From Ancrocorticia sp039812645 (GTDB lineage: Bacteria > Actinomycetota > Actinomycetes > Actinomycetales > Actinomycetaceae): a DNA stretch of 25,257 nt. The notes under the pieces are model-generated. The model saw only the letters and a program-made list of their open reading frames with translations. It did no database searches and had not been told where the DNA came from. Both the position numbers and the translations under genes were made by a program. The stretch is taken from assembly GCA_039812645.1 (NCBI GenBank), contig JBDIAV010000041.1, positions 1-25,257 of the forward strand. The letters run 5' to 3'. Within the stretch, counting starts at the first letter, position 1; every line of letters starts with the position of its first letter. Of this stretch, positions 15,017 through 23,357 are shown in pieces.

Positions 15017-15067
15017 CACACCGTCAGTTCGTCACCCCGCCACTCCAACAGTCCCTCACTCCAACAG
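15009..15067. repeat. Two pairs of tandem 11-mers
   Basis: CAGTTCGTCAC at 15009-15019 and 15025-15035, then CACTCCAACAG at 15041-15051 and 15057-15067. Both pairs have a 16-bp period. Confidence 0.85.
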
Positions 15068-15080
15068 CTTGTCGTTCCAG

Positions 15081-15105
15081 GGCTACTGAATTTTACTGGC
15101 TACTG
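15081..15105. repeat. Direct repeat duplicating the end of the urea transporter gene
   Basis: On the minus strand CAGTAGCC, which spans the stop TAG, occurs at 15105-15098 and again at 15088-15081, period 17 bp. Only eight bases, so weaker than the other gene-end echoes. Confidence 0.55.
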
Positions 15106-16002
15106 CCGCTCGCCATCCCAGATCAGCAAGCACAACCAGGTCACAAGGATAAATGGCCAGGTGTACACCGGGATGGGAGTGAGCTTGAGAAGTTCACAGA
15201 CGCCCACCGTGACAATCGAACCAAGAGTGGCAATCATCCACGCGCGCGGGCCGGGACGAAGAAACACCGCCGCCAGCGCGATCGCCGTGAGGGCAGGATT
15301 GTAGCCGGCGAGTCCCGCGCTTAACTCGGCGGGAGTGCTACCTGCGGCCCACATCGTCGCCGTGCCCAGGGCGCTGCCCAGGAGAGCGGCCGCACCCACC
15401 TTCCATCCCGCAAGGAAGAGCGCACCAAGAATAATCAGTCCGCTCAACCAACTCTGGCAGAAAACCACCTGACCAATTCCGGCCAGGGTTCCTTCGAGCA
15501 GTTGAAGTGCCGTATTGCCCGCTTCGATGGGGGCACCAGCGGGTGCCGGTTCTACGAGGGCGCGCGCGGTCAACGCCACAAGACCGCTGACCACACAGAA
15601 CGGAGCGGTGAGAACCGGGAGTGGGCCACCTTGGCGCCGCACGACGGAGAAAAACGCCGCGAGTGCCCCGGTCACGACGGGGCAGGCGGCGGCACCCACG
15701 AGAGTCACGAGGAAGGCGGGCCACAGTTCGCCGAACGTCGTCCAGGCGGCTGCTCCCACGAGTGCACCACAGTAACCCTGGAGACCATGCCCGATCGACT
15801 TCCCAACGACATGCGCCGACGCCGTCGCGATGACCGTCCCGACGACGACGAGAAGTGCCATCGGTATCGAATACACCGCGAAGCCGACGATCATCAGAAC
15901 GCCGACCATCCAGCTATCCTGCAGATAGATCTGGCTGACTCCGAGTGGCAGGCTTCGCGCGGCGTCAAGGCCTCGTGGCTGGGCAACTGGCGCTGTGTTC
16001 AT
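15100..16002 (-). CDS. Urea transporter, UT family
   Basis: Channel-like inner-membrane protein that lets urea in along its gradient. The 300-residue sequence is almost wholly hydrophobic. The N-terminus GVSQIYLQDSWMVGVLMIVG is characteristic of the family, and PLPVLTAPFCVVSGLVAL is its LP-x-x-T-x-PF signature; the second half has the pseudo-repeat with GIGQVVFCQSWLSGLIIL and AGYNPALTAIAL. The ATG at 16002 has GGAGG five bases upstream; longer versions have no such site. It lies 155 bp after ureD on the same strand, either the last gene of the urease operon or under its own promoter; TTGTGC and TACTAG with a 16-bp spacer lie upstream. The setting strongly supports urea as substrate. Confidence 0.9.
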   Translation of the reverse strand: MNTAPVAQPRGLDAARSLPLGVSQIYLQDSWMVGVLMIVGFAVYSIPMALLVVVGTVIATASAHVVGKSIGHGLQGYCGALVGAAAWTTFGELWPAFLVTLVGAAACPVVTGALAAFFSVVRRQGGPLPVLTAPFCVVSGLVALTARALVEPAPAGAPIEAGNTALQLLEGTLAGIGQVVFCQSWLSGLIILGALFLAGWKVGAAALLGSALGTATMWAAGSTPAELSAGLAGYNPALTAIALAAVFLRPGPRAWMIATLGSIVTVGVCELLKLTPIPVYTWPFILVTWLCLLIWDGERQ

Positions 16003-16157
16003 AATTCCTCCAAGGCGTCTGCGGTGGACACGGGATCTAGTAAGTCTTCGGTGAGTGAGCACAATGTGTGGTGACCAGGTTCCGTGCGAACTAACTAGGT
16101 TCTACATAAAGCGAGTGGGCATTCGGTCAGGTACTGCTGGGTCATTCGTCTGCAGGA

Positions 16158-17111
16158 TTACTGTTTGCGGAAGTCAATTCGATCCTGGTTGAACCAGCGG
16201 CGGCGCAGATGGGCGTCAACATCCAACAGAAGATTCGTGATCACCTCGGTATTATTGCCCAGCACGCGGAGCGCCAGAGCTGGTCCCGGCGCGAGACTCA
16301 CTCCCACAAGAAGCTCAGGGAAACGCTCGGCAAACTCGCCGATCTCGCGAACGAGATCGGCATCGACCCGGCGGTCCACCGCAAGCAGCGTTCCAACATG
16401 GGTGTGGGAATCCAGCCCGCCGAGCCCAGATACATCCATGGCAGAAGGTTCAAGAACCAGCGCATCCACCAGCACCGGGACAGATTGTCCCGGACGTATG
16501 ACGTCCGTGCGCAGCACGATCTTCTCGTACTCAAAGAGTGAGCCGTCGGGTGCCCAACCGGGTGTCACCACCTCGCCCGCAATGTAGCTTCCCTCCGGGT
16601 CCACCTCCACCGTGCTCGTCTGAATATAGACGGCGTCGCGGTAGGCGATGATCTGGTCGGGAATGGACTCGAAGAGGGCGCCCGCACCTACACGGGCGTT
16701 CGTATGCTGGCGAACGGGTTGCCCCGCGGTTCGATAGATCTTGGTGGCCGCTTGAGACGTCAGGAGCATCGAAGCTCCCGGAAGCACGTCCATCTCCATG
16801 AGATAGTCGTCCCCCGCTACGTATCCGCCGCCCGGGTTGATGACGGTGTAGCACACCTGACCGGAGGTATCGAGGTAGAGCGGACGCACCACACGCAGGG
16901 CTCCCGAATGGAACTGCTCCACGGCCACGCTGCGAGCACCACGAACATCCACCCGCAGGCTCAACTCCCCCATCAGCTCATCCGGCCAGCCCTGCGGGCG
17001 AACCAAACGAGGTGCCTGGGCAACACGCGGAACCGGAGATTGGGGTTGTACCTGGCCGGAGGGATGCATCGAGATCTGGGCATAGCCCGTAGGTCGATCT
17101 GTCACTGTCAT
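16158..17111 (-). CDS. ureD: Urease accessory protein UreD (UreH)
   Basis: Scaffold that binds the urease apoprotein and, with UreF and UreG, guides nickel to the active site. The 317-residue protein contains the family motifs RPLYLDTSGQVCYTVINPGG, GYVAGDDYLMEMDVLPGA, LLTSQAATKIYR, and near the middle LFESIPDQIIAYRDA. The first 40 residues are a Pro/Gln-rich extension without family likeness. The ATG at 17111 is supported by GAGG eight bases upstream; a GTG nine bases further up is weaker. It follows ureG by 34 bp. Confidence 0.93.
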   Translation of the reverse strand: MTVTDRPTGYAQISMHPSGQVQPQSPVPRVAQAPRLVRPQGWPDELMGELSLRVDVRGARSVAVEQFHSGALRVVRPLYLDTSGQVCYTVINPGGGYVAGDDYLMEMDVLPGASMLLTSQAATKIYRTAGQPVRQHTNARVGAGALFESIPDQIIAYRDAVYIQTSTVEVDPEGSYIAGEVVTPGWAPDGSLFEYEKIVLRTDVIRPGQSVPVLVDALVLEPSAMDVSGLGGLDSHTHVGTLLAVDRRVDADLVREIGEFAERFPELLVGVSLAPGPALALRVLGNNTEVITNLLLDVDAHLRRRWFNQDRIDFRKQ

Positions 17112-17145
17112 TCCGCCCACCTCGTAGACTCTGGTGAACCTGATG

Positions 17146-17766
17146 TCACTGGCGCAGATCTTCCATGAGAACGTCGTGACTGAGCCATTCGAGGACCTTG
17201 TCCAAACCCTCGTCCGTCTTCAGGTTGGTGAAGCAGAAAGGCTTGTTCCCACGGAAGGCAACGGAATCGGAACGCATCACGTCAAGATCAGCACCCACAT
17301 AAGGAGCGAGGTCCACCTTGTTGATGATGAAGAGATCCGACTTAATCATGCCCTGACCTGCCTTGCGCGGAATCTTCTCACCCTGGGCCACATCAATGAT
17401 GTAGATGGAGAAATCCACCAGTTCGGGGCTGAAAGTTGCGGAAAGATTATCCCCACCCGACTCCACGAAGACGATCTCTAGGTCAGGGTGGGCAGTGATG
17501 AGGTCACGGACGGCAGCCTCGTTCATTGAGGTATCCTCGCGGATCGCGGTGTGCGGGCACCCGCCGGTCTCTAGACCAACAATACGATCATGCGGGAGCA
17601 CCGATTGTGCGGCGAGAATCTTGGCGTCCTCGGTGGTGTAGATGTCGTTCGTAACGGCGGCCATCGAGACCTTGCCATCCCACGCACGGGTAATGCGTTC
17701 GATTAGCTGAGTCTTGCCCGCTCCCACGGGCCCACCCACGCCAACTCGCAGTGTTCGTGTACTCAT
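17146..17766 (-). CDS. ureG: Urease accessory GTPase UreG
   Basis: SIMIBI GTPase that hydrolyses GTP to drive Ni(II) delivery to urease. At 206 residues it is complete: P-loop GPVGAGKT (12-19), the nickel-binding Cys-Pro-His in GGCPHTAIRED, ESGGDNLSATFSPEL, and the base-recognition INKVDLAPYVGADL. The ATG at 17766 has GAGGAA seven bases upstream. Fourteen bases separate it from ureF. Confidence 0.97.
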   Translation of the reverse strand: MSTRTLRVGVGGPVGAGKTQLIERITRAWDGKVSMAAVTNDIYTTEDAKILAAQSVLPHDRIVGLETGGCPHTAIREDTSMNEAAVRDLITAHPDLEIVFVESGGDNLSATFSPELVDFSIYIIDVAQGEKIPRKAGQGMIKSDLFIINKVDLAPYVGADLDVMRSDSVAFRGNKPFCFTNLKTDEGLDKVLEWLSHDVLMEDLRQ

Positions 17767-17780
17767 TTCATTTCCTCGAT

Positions 17781-18680
17781 TCAGGACATGTACATACGTG
17801 CGCGCATTCGTTCATGGCGCATCTGTGCAATTTCCAGGCCCGGTGCGGTTGCACCAAATTCATACGGGTTTAGGCTCGGGATACGCGCCACCGCCGCAGC
17901 GATATCCTCACGGACGGCAGCAAGTGCACGCTGCCCGGCATTCTGCCCCAGCGGGATAAGCCGCACCGCGTTCTGGGTGAGGGATGTGGCCACTCCTTGA
18001 AGGTGAGCCCCTAGCGCTGCGGAGATCGGCGCACCCAGATCAATCCCCACGAGGGCGATCGCCACCGCCGGATGGCCGTGGCACCTCCGCTCCTCAATGT
18101 CCCGGGAGTATTCCTCGACCATGTCGGAGGGGGCGATCATCCGCGCGATAGCCACCATCCGGCCGCCCATGGTGACAGAGGCCTCACGTGACTGACGCGG
18201 CAGAATCTGCGCATGGAGCATGTTGTCGACATCGCGAACCACGGTCTGATCCACAAAGCCATCCACCGCAGCCTCGTACAGCAACGTCATAGCGTAGGCA
18301 TCACTCGTGGTGAGAGACGTGTTGATCATTGCCTGCAGCCATGCAAGGAAGGTGTCGCCATCGGTGACAACCCCGGCATCCACGTAAGTCTCCAGTCCAT
18401 AGGAATGGCTGAAAGCTCCGGTGGGTGCAGCGGAGTCGCACAGTTGAGCCAGTGGGAGCTGCCATACAGGCAGCTCCCACTGCGCCTGCCCACCAGAGCT
18501 CACACTCGTCGTACCAGAGAGCACACTCGACTCGCCACAACTCACGCTCGGCTCAACACAACTCGCATCAGGCAGGTCAGAGCTTACGCCCGGCACCTCA
18601 CGGCCCTGACTCAACACACCCGAGCCCGCGCTCTCCCCAACAGAGCCCTCACCCACCACGTCAGTGCGTGTGCTCAGCAT
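17781..18680 (-). CDS. ureF: Urease accessory protein UreF with N-terminal extension
   Basis: Partner of UreD and UreG in the urease maturation complex. The core (from about residue 72) is typical: WQLPLAQLCDSAAPTGAFSH followed by SYGLETYV, later MLHAQILPRQSREAS and HGHPAVAIALVG. At 299 residues it is about 70 longer than usual; the extra part is a Ser/Gly/Val-rich stretch (SSDLPDASCVEPSVSCGESS and so on) with short internal repeats (SVLSG, SVSSG) and no likeness I know. The ATG at 18680 overlaps the end of ureE by 20 bp and lacks a clear ribosome binding site, so coupled translation from ureE or a later start is possible. A perfect 14-bp inverted repeat lies at the join of extension and core. 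Confidence 0.9.
   Translation of the reverse strand: MLSTRTDVVGEGSVGESAGSGVLSQGREVPGVSSDLPDASCVEPSVSCGESSVLSGTTSVSSGGQAQWELPVWQLPLAQLCDSAAPTGAFSHSYGLETYVDAGVVTDGDTFLAWLQAMINTSLTTSDAYAMTLLYEAAVDGFVDQTVVRDVDNMLHAQILPRQSREASVTMGGRMVAIARMIAPSDMVEEYSRDIEERRCHGHPAVAIALVGIDLGAPISAALGAHLQGVATSLTQNAVRLIPLGQNAGQRALAAVREDIAAAVARIPSLNPYEFGATAPGLEIAQMRHERMRARMYMS
18450..18482 (-). other. Perfect hairpin inside ureF
   Basis: CAGTGGGAGCTGCC (18450-18463) and its complement at 18469-18482 enclose a 5-nt loop. It encodes residues 67-77 (QWELPVWQLPL) at the start of the conserved UreF core. No T-tract follows, so it is not a plain terminator. Confidence 0.85.
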
Positions 18681-19149
18681 GATGGAACGGGACCGGCATG
18701 GTCATCGTGGTGCGCAGATAACGCACCCCGGCATGGTCCAGGTAGTGCTCGGCGGTGTGGTCGTACTGGATCACCATGACGCCGTCGTGCTCTTCCAGTC
18801 CAGGAATACTCTCATCAGCCCCCAAGAACTGGGCGGGAAGATGGCGGTTGCCCAACGTGTGGGCCACCACCCCCATCTCCCCGATGCTCTCCGGAGCAAT
18901 GACAAGGACCTCACTGGACTCCACGGCCACCACAACAAGCCCGTGATCGTCACGCAACAGGATGTCTCCATAGCGGAGATCTCCCGGGCCGTCCAAGCGC
19001 AGACCGAACTCGCGTCCGTGATCCGTCACCACTCGCTGCACCTTCTTGCGCAGTGCCTCGAGGGGAAGGATCACCTTCTCGACGTGTGTCGCAGCAATCT
19101 GCTCATCCGTGAGCTCTTCCAGATTTCCGTCAATCGTCGTAATGATCAT
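18661..19149 (-). CDS. ureE: Urease accessory protein UreE (nickel metallochaperone)
   Basis: Nickel-binding chaperone that supplies Ni(II) to UreG. The 162-residue protein has the N-terminal UreE domain (about 1-75) and the C-terminal metal-binding domain with HTLGNRHLPAQF and YDHTAEHYLDHAGV. The tail PFHHAEHTH is a short His-rich end that would add nickel ligands. The ATG lies two bases after the ureC stop with no clear Shine-Dalgarno sequence, pointing to coupled translation. Its end overlaps ureF. Confidence 0.94.
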   Translation of the reverse strand: MIITTIDGNLEELTDEQIAATHVEKVILPLEALRKKVQRVVTDHGREFGLRLDGPGDLRYGDILLRDDHGLVVVAVESSEVLVIAPESIGEMGVVAHTLGNRHLPAQFLGADESIPGLEEHDGVMVIQYDHTAEHYLDHAGVRYLRTTMTMPVPFHHAEHTH

Positions 19150-19151
19150 GA

Positions 19152-20864
19152 TCAGAAGAGGAAGTAGCGGGTCGCGAGGGCAAGCTCCTCGGCCGGTTCG
19201 CAGCCGATGAGGGTGCCGTCCACGCGCACCTCATACGTCTGCGGATCGACTTCCAGCTGCGGCATCTGGTCATTGAACACCATGTCCGCCTTGCTCAACG
19301 TACGGATGCCGTGAACCGGACGAATCTGCTTGCGCAGGCCCAACCGCGCCGGAACTCCCGCCTCAATGGCTGCCTGCGACATGAAGGTGATGGAATTCGA
19401 ACCGGGAGCCAAACCAAACCCACCGAACATATCGCGCATGAGCACCGGCTGCGGCGTGGGGATCGAGGCATTCGGATCGCCCATCTGGGCGTGCGCAATC
19501 TGACCACCCTTGAGGATGATGGCGGGCTTCACCCCGAAGAACGCCGGATCCCAAAGAACCAGATCGGCCCACTTGCCCACCTCAATGCTGCCGACGGTGT
19601 CCGCGATGCCATGGGTGAGCGCCGGGTTGATGGTGTACTTGGAGATGTAGCGCTTGATGCGGAAGTTATCGCCACCCTCAGGATCCTCGTCGAGCTTCCC
19701 GCGGGCCTTCTTCATCTGATCCGCAACCTGCCAGGTACGAGTGATGACCTCGCCCACGCGCCCCATCGCTTGGGAGTCCGACGACGTCATGGAGAACACG
19801 CCCATGTCGTGAAGCACGTCCTCCGCCGCGATCGTCTCGGGGCGGATACGCGAATCCGCGAAGGCCACATCCTCCGGAATGTTGGGATTGAGGTGGTGGC
19901 ACACCATGAGCATGTCGAGGTGTTCCTCGGCCGTGTTCTTCGTGTAAGGCAACGTCGGGTTAGTGGAAGCGGGAAGGATATTAGGATCGCCCGCCAGCAC
20001 GATGATGTCCGGGGCGTGACCGCCGCCGGCACCCTCGGTGTGGAAGGTGTGAATGACGCGGCCGCCGATAGCGCGGCGAGTGTCCTCCACGAAACCACAC
20101 TCGTTGAGCGTGTCAGTGTGAATGGCCACCTGCACATCGAACTCGTCAGCAACCTTGAGGGATTCGTCGATCGAGGAATGGGTGGATCCCCAATCCTCAT
20201 GAATCTTCAGGCCCACGGCGCCAGCAACAATCTGTTCCGCCAGCGGTTCACGCGTGGCGGCATGCCCCTTGCCGAGGAAGCCGAAGTTCATGGGGAACTG
20301 CTCCACGGCTTCCAGCATCCGGGCAATGTGCCAGGAGCCCGGCGTACAGGTGGTCGCGTTGGTTCCGTCAGCAGGTCCGGTGCCACCACCAAACATCGTC
20401 GTCACACCCGACGAAAGCGCCGTACCGATTTGTTGGGGTGAGATGAAATGAATGTGGGTGTCGATACCACCCGCGGTGAGGATGCGGTGTTCGCCAGCGA
20501 TCACCTCGGTCGAGGCGCCAATAACGATGTCGATATCATCCGTGATGTCCGGATTACCGGCGGCACCGATGCCGCTGATGACGCCGTCCTTGATGGCCAC
20601 ATCCGCCTTATAAATACCGGTGTAGTCAACGATGATGGCGTTCGTGATGACGGTATCCGGGACGCCGTCGTCGCGCGTGGCACGCCCGTTGTGTCCCATC
20701 CCGTCACGGATAACCTTGCCGCCGCCGAACACGGCTTCCTCGCCGTGGATGGTGAGGTCACGCTCGATCTGGGCGAAGAGATCGGTGTCGCCAAGCCGGA
20801 CGGCGTCGTCCACCGTGGGGCCGTAAAGATCCGCATAACGCTTTCTGGAAAGCTCAAAACTCAC
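19152..20864 (-). CDS. ureC: Urease alpha subunit (catalytic)
   Basis: Catalytic subunit that hydrolyses urea to ammonia and carbamate at a di-nickel centre. All active-site residues are in place: His137 and His139 (THIHF), the carbamylated Lys220 (GLKIHEDWG), His222, His249 (VAIHTDTLNE), His275 (TFHTEGAGGG), the mobile-flap Cys322-His323 (VCHHLNPN) and Asp363 (SSDSQAMGR). The 570-residue length is normal. The start is GTG at 20864 with AAGGA six bases upstream. It follows ureB by 14 bp. With every ligand intact, the enzyme should be active if matured. Confidence 0.98.
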   Translation of the reverse strand: MSFELSRKRYADLYGPTVDDAVRLGDTDLFAQIERDLTIHGEEAVFGGGKVIRDGMGHNGRATRDDGVPDTVITNAIIVDYTGIYKADVAIKDGVISGIGAAGNPDITDDIDIVIGASTEVIAGEHRILTAGGIDTHIHFISPQQIGTALSSGVTTMFGGGTGPADGTNATTCTPGSWHIARMLEAVEQFPMNFGFLGKGHAATREPLAEQIVAGAVGLKIHEDWGSTHSSIDESLKVADEFDVQVAIHTDTLNECGFVEDTRRAIGGRVIHTFHTEGAGGGHAPDIIVLAGDPNILPASTNPTLPYTKNTAEEHLDMLMVCHHLNPNIPEDVAFADSRIRPETIAAEDVLHDMGVFSMTSSDSQAMGRVGEVITRTWQVADQMKKARGKLDEDPEGGDNFRIKRYISKYTINPALTHGIADTVGSIEVGKWADLVLWDPAFFGVKPAIILKGGQIAHAQMGDPNASIPTPQPVLMRDMFGGFGLAPGSNSITFMSQAAIEAGVPARLGLRKQIRPVHGIRTLSKADMVFNDQMPQLEVDPQTYEVRVDGTLIGCEPAEELALATRYFLF

Positions 20865-20878
20865 GATATGTCCTTATC

Positions 20879-21190
20879 TCAGTCATCCAAAGGGCCATTG
20901 ATGGCATTGGAGAGTCCGAATACTTCACGGCGGCCGGCGAGCGCCACCAACTGGACTGTCTTCGCATCGCCGGGTTCGAAGCGGACTGCGGTGCCAGCCG
21001 GAATATCCAGCCGGTATCCACGCGCACTGGCACGATCAAAAAGCAGGGCGCCATTGGCCTCAAAGAAGTGGTAGTGGGAGCCAACCTGAATCGGGCGGTC
21101 ACCGCTGTTGGTGACCTCGACGGTCACTGTGGGACGGCCAGGATTGGCCACAACCGGCTCACTTGCCAGCCGATATTCTCCGGGGATCAT
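20879..21190 (-). CDS. ureB: Urease beta subunit
   Basis: Structural subunit of the urease trimer of (alpha-beta-gamma). The 103-residue sequence shows VEVTNSGDRPIQVGSHYHFF and YRLDIPAGTAVRFEPGD, both strongly conserved. The ATG at 21190 has AAGGAG seven bases upstream, and the gene starts 10 bp after ureA. Beta and gamma are separate genes here, as in most bacteria, not fused as in Helicobacter. Confidence 0.97.
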   Translation of the reverse strand: MIPGEYRLASEPVVANPGRPTVTVEVTNSGDRPIQVGSHYHFFEANGALLFDRASARGYRLDIPAGTAVRFEPGDAKTVQLVALAGRREVFGLSNAINGPLDD

Positions 21191-21200
21191 TCCTACTCCT

Positions 21201-21503
21201 TCAGCGGATGGGATCGTGCACGGTGACGAGCTTGGTTCCGTCGGGGAACGTTCCCTCGATCTGGACCGAATGGATCATCTCGGGGACGCCTTCCATGACG
21301 TCGTCGCGAGTGAGGATCGTGGTTCCGAACGCCATAAGATCGGACACCGAGCGTCCGTCCCGGATTCCTTCGAGGACCTCCGCCGTGATGAGAGCGACGG
21401 CTTCGGGATGGTTGAGTTTGAGGCCGCGTTCCCGACGACGACGAGCCACGTCGGCGGCAACTACTATGAGGAGCTTTTCCTGCTCCCGCGGGCTGAGAAT
21501 CAT
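21201..21503 (-). CDS. ureA: Urease gamma subunit
   Basis: Smallest structural subunit, 100 residues and complete. Conserved blocks are LSPREQEKLLI, RRRRERGLKLNHPEAVALI, EGIRDGRSVSDLM and VPEMIHSVQIEGTFPDGTKL, ending VTVHDPI. The ATG at 21503 has GAGG seven bases upstream. First gene of the urease operon, divergent from the ABC importer genes. Confidence 0.98.
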   Translation of the reverse strand: MILSPREQEKLLIVVAADVARRRRERGLKLNHPEAVALITAEVLEGIRDGRSVSDLMAFGTTILTRDDVMEGVPEMIHSVQIEGTFPDGTKLVTVHDPIR

Positions 21504-21755
21504 TGGACACCTCTAATACGTAGGCAAAAGCGCAAGTACGGAGGACGCGCGGCGCGAAGCAGGAATGCAACGTTCCGATTGACTGGTCTTGCAGCTTCAA
21601 GAGAGGGTACAAGCCGTCCATTTCGGCAGTATTTCTACCTTGTTTCACCAGAGCCAATGGAGTCACGCGGTGGGAAATAATAAGGAAATCTGCGCGAAAC
21701 ATACTCCCCGTAGCCTTGGCGCCGTCATTGAATACCGCCACTAGGAAGCCACATC
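21504..21755. promoter_or_regulatory. Shared divergent regulatory region, urease operon and ABC importer
   Basis: The 252 bp between ureA (-) and the solute-binding protein gene (+) must carry promoters for both. A near-palindrome CTTGCAGCTTCAAG (21588-21601, six of seven pairs) lies centrally and an AT-rich patch at 21674-21684 precedes the importer gene. Shared control by nickel or nitrogen is likely from context, but I cannot assign a known box. Confidence 0.5.
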
Positions 21756-23357
21756 ATGCGCATCGCAATGAAGGCCGCACGCACCTCGACGATACTCACC
21801 GCGCTGGGCTTGGCTCTCACACTCACCGCGTGTCAGGCTTCACCGACGGCGACGAGTACCCACGAAACCAGTACATTGCGCCTGGCCGAAACCAACGAGT
21901 ACGAGACACTCAATCCTCTCGAATACACGTTTTCCATCACCTCCAAGTTCTACGACTCGTTGGTCGCCGTGGGAGCCAACGGCCTCGAACCCCAGTTGGC
22001 AACCCAGATGCCAACGGCTAACGACGACCTCACCGTGTGGACAGTCAAACTCCGTGACGGCGTCACGTTCAGCGACGGTTCGGACTTTGATGCCGACGAC
22101 GTCGTCGCCGCCTACCGTGCGGTACTCGACCCGGAAACCGCCTCACCTCTGCGCGGGGACTACCAACTCATCACCGGGATCGAAGCAACCGACCCGTCCA
22201 CGGTGACATTTACTCTGTCCGCTCCCTACGCGGCCTTCCCCTCGTTGCTGACGCTGGGCATTCCCTCCTCGGAGAAGGTGGGCGGATCGATCCTCGACTC
22301 GTCGTTGGCCCGTGAACCCGTGGGCACCGGCCCCTACGTTCTGGCCGAGTGGCAGCAGGGAACCTCCCTCACGTTGCGGGCCCGGGAGGACTACTGGCGG
22401 GGCAAACCCACGGTGGAAAACATCTACATCGGTTTCGTCAGTGACGAAAATGCCCGCGCGCAACGGCTTCTCGGCGGCGACTTCGACGGCGCCCAGCTCT
22501 CCCCGCTGGCCGCCGCACAGCTGGACGGCAAGCAGGGGCTGGAGATGTTCGTCAATCCGAGCGGCGACTACCGCGGCATCACTCTCCCGGAAAGTTCGCC
22601 GCTGTTCACGGATCCGAACGTGCGCATTGCCTTGAACCTGGGGACGGATAGGCAGGCGATGGTTGATGGCATCCTCGCCGGTCACGGCACAGCAATCGCC
22701 ACGCCAATCACGCCGTCCTTTGGCCCCGTCTACAATCCCGACGCCGTCTTCACCTACGATCCGGAACGGGCGGCAGCGCTACTCGACGCCGCGGGATGGA
22801 CCGTGGGGAGCGATGGCACCCGTTCCAAGGACGGGACGCCCTTCTCCTTTGAGGTCATGTACTTCGCCGAGGACACGGTGCGCCGCGACCTCGCCCAGGC
22901 TTTCGCTTCCGACATGGCCAAACTCGGCATCCAGGTGCAGCTGACAGCCGTGGATCGAACGCAGGCCAAACAGCGAATCGCCGATACTTCCTTCGTCCTC
23001 GGTGGCGGCGACGTGCCCTACGATCCCGACACCCAGATCTACGGAACGCTGCACTCTTCCTTCGCCAGCTACGATCCGACCGATCCCTACTCCAACCCCA
23101 GCCAGTATCGCAATCCTGACGTCGACGCCCTGTTGGATAAGGCTCGCGGTGAGGCCGACGACGACGCCCGCGCCGCAGATTACCGAGAACTCCAGATGCT
23201 GCTGATTTCGGATCCGGCGGGCATTGACCTGTTCGCTGTCGACCACGCCTACGTCGCTCGCGGACTCGATCAATACACGAACGTTGAACACGTCGTTGAA
23301 CCGCACGAGCATGGCGTGGCGTGGGGGCCATGGTGGAACGTGGCGGACTGGCGATGA
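21756..23357 (+). CDS. ABC transporter substrate-binding lipoprotein, family 5 (probable nickel binding)
   Basis: Extracellular binding protein of a nickel/peptide-type importer, 533 residues. The signal peptide ends in lipobox LTAC with the acylated Cys26. The family-5 body includes WTVKLRDGVTFSDGSDFDADD, VGTGPYVLAEWQ, and FTDPNVRIALNLGTDRQAMV. The C-terminus has a His-x-His (517/519) in VEPHEHGVAWGPWWN, which could be a metal site. AGGAAG seven bases before the ATG is a good ribosome binding site. Divergent position from a urease operon and the two permeases that follow favour Ni(II), or a Ni chelate, over oligopeptides; this is inference. It overlaps the next gene by ATGA. Confidence 0.88.
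   Translation: MRIAMKAARTSTILTALGLALTLTACQASPTATSTHETSTLRLAETNEYETLNPLEYTFSITSKFYDSLVAVGANGLEPQLATQMPTANDDLTVWTVKLRDGVTFSDGSDFDADDVVAAYRAVLDPETASPLRGDYQLITGIEATDPSTVTFTLSAPYAAFPSLLTLGIPSSEKVGGSILDSSLAREPVGTGPYVLAEWQQGTSLTLRAREDYWRGKPTVENIYIGFVSDENARAQRLLGGDFDGAQLSPLAAAQLDGKQGLEMFVNPSGDYRGITLPESSPLFTDPNVRIALNLGTDRQAMVDGILAGHGTAIATPITPSFGPVYNPDAVFTYDPERAAALLDAAGWTVGSDGTRSKDGTPFSFEVMYFAEDTVRRDLAQAFASDMAKLGIQVQLTAVDRTQAKQRIADTSFVLGGGDVPYDPDTQIYGTLHSSFASYDPTDPYSNPSQYRNPDVDALLDKARGEADDDARAADYRELQMLLISDPAGIDLFAVDHAYVARGLDQYTNVEHVVEPHEHGVAWGPWWNVADWR

Larger units (their letters stand above)
14713..15099. other. 387-bp repeat-rich spacer
   Basis: No gene found. From left to right it holds five iterons upstream of the ATPase gene, the right copy of the 58-bp direct repeat preceded by an 11-base partial copy (GACGACGGCAC, 14948-14958), two pairs of 16-bp-period tandem repeats, and an echo of the end of the urea transporter gene. 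Confidence 0.7.

Noticed and set aside
18450..18482. Intrinsic terminator inside ureF
   Set aside because: The stem is strong but no T-tract follows on the minus strand, and the downstream ureF core, ureG and ureD are intact and closely spaced.
19311..20441. Long plus-strand open frame (376 codons)
   Set aside because: Antisense to ureC, in which every active-site residue is conserved; no family likeness of its own.
21588..21601. Known nickel-regulator box (NikR or Nur)
   Set aside because: The near-palindrome does not match the NikR half-sites and only loosely resembles a Nur box; not enough to name it.
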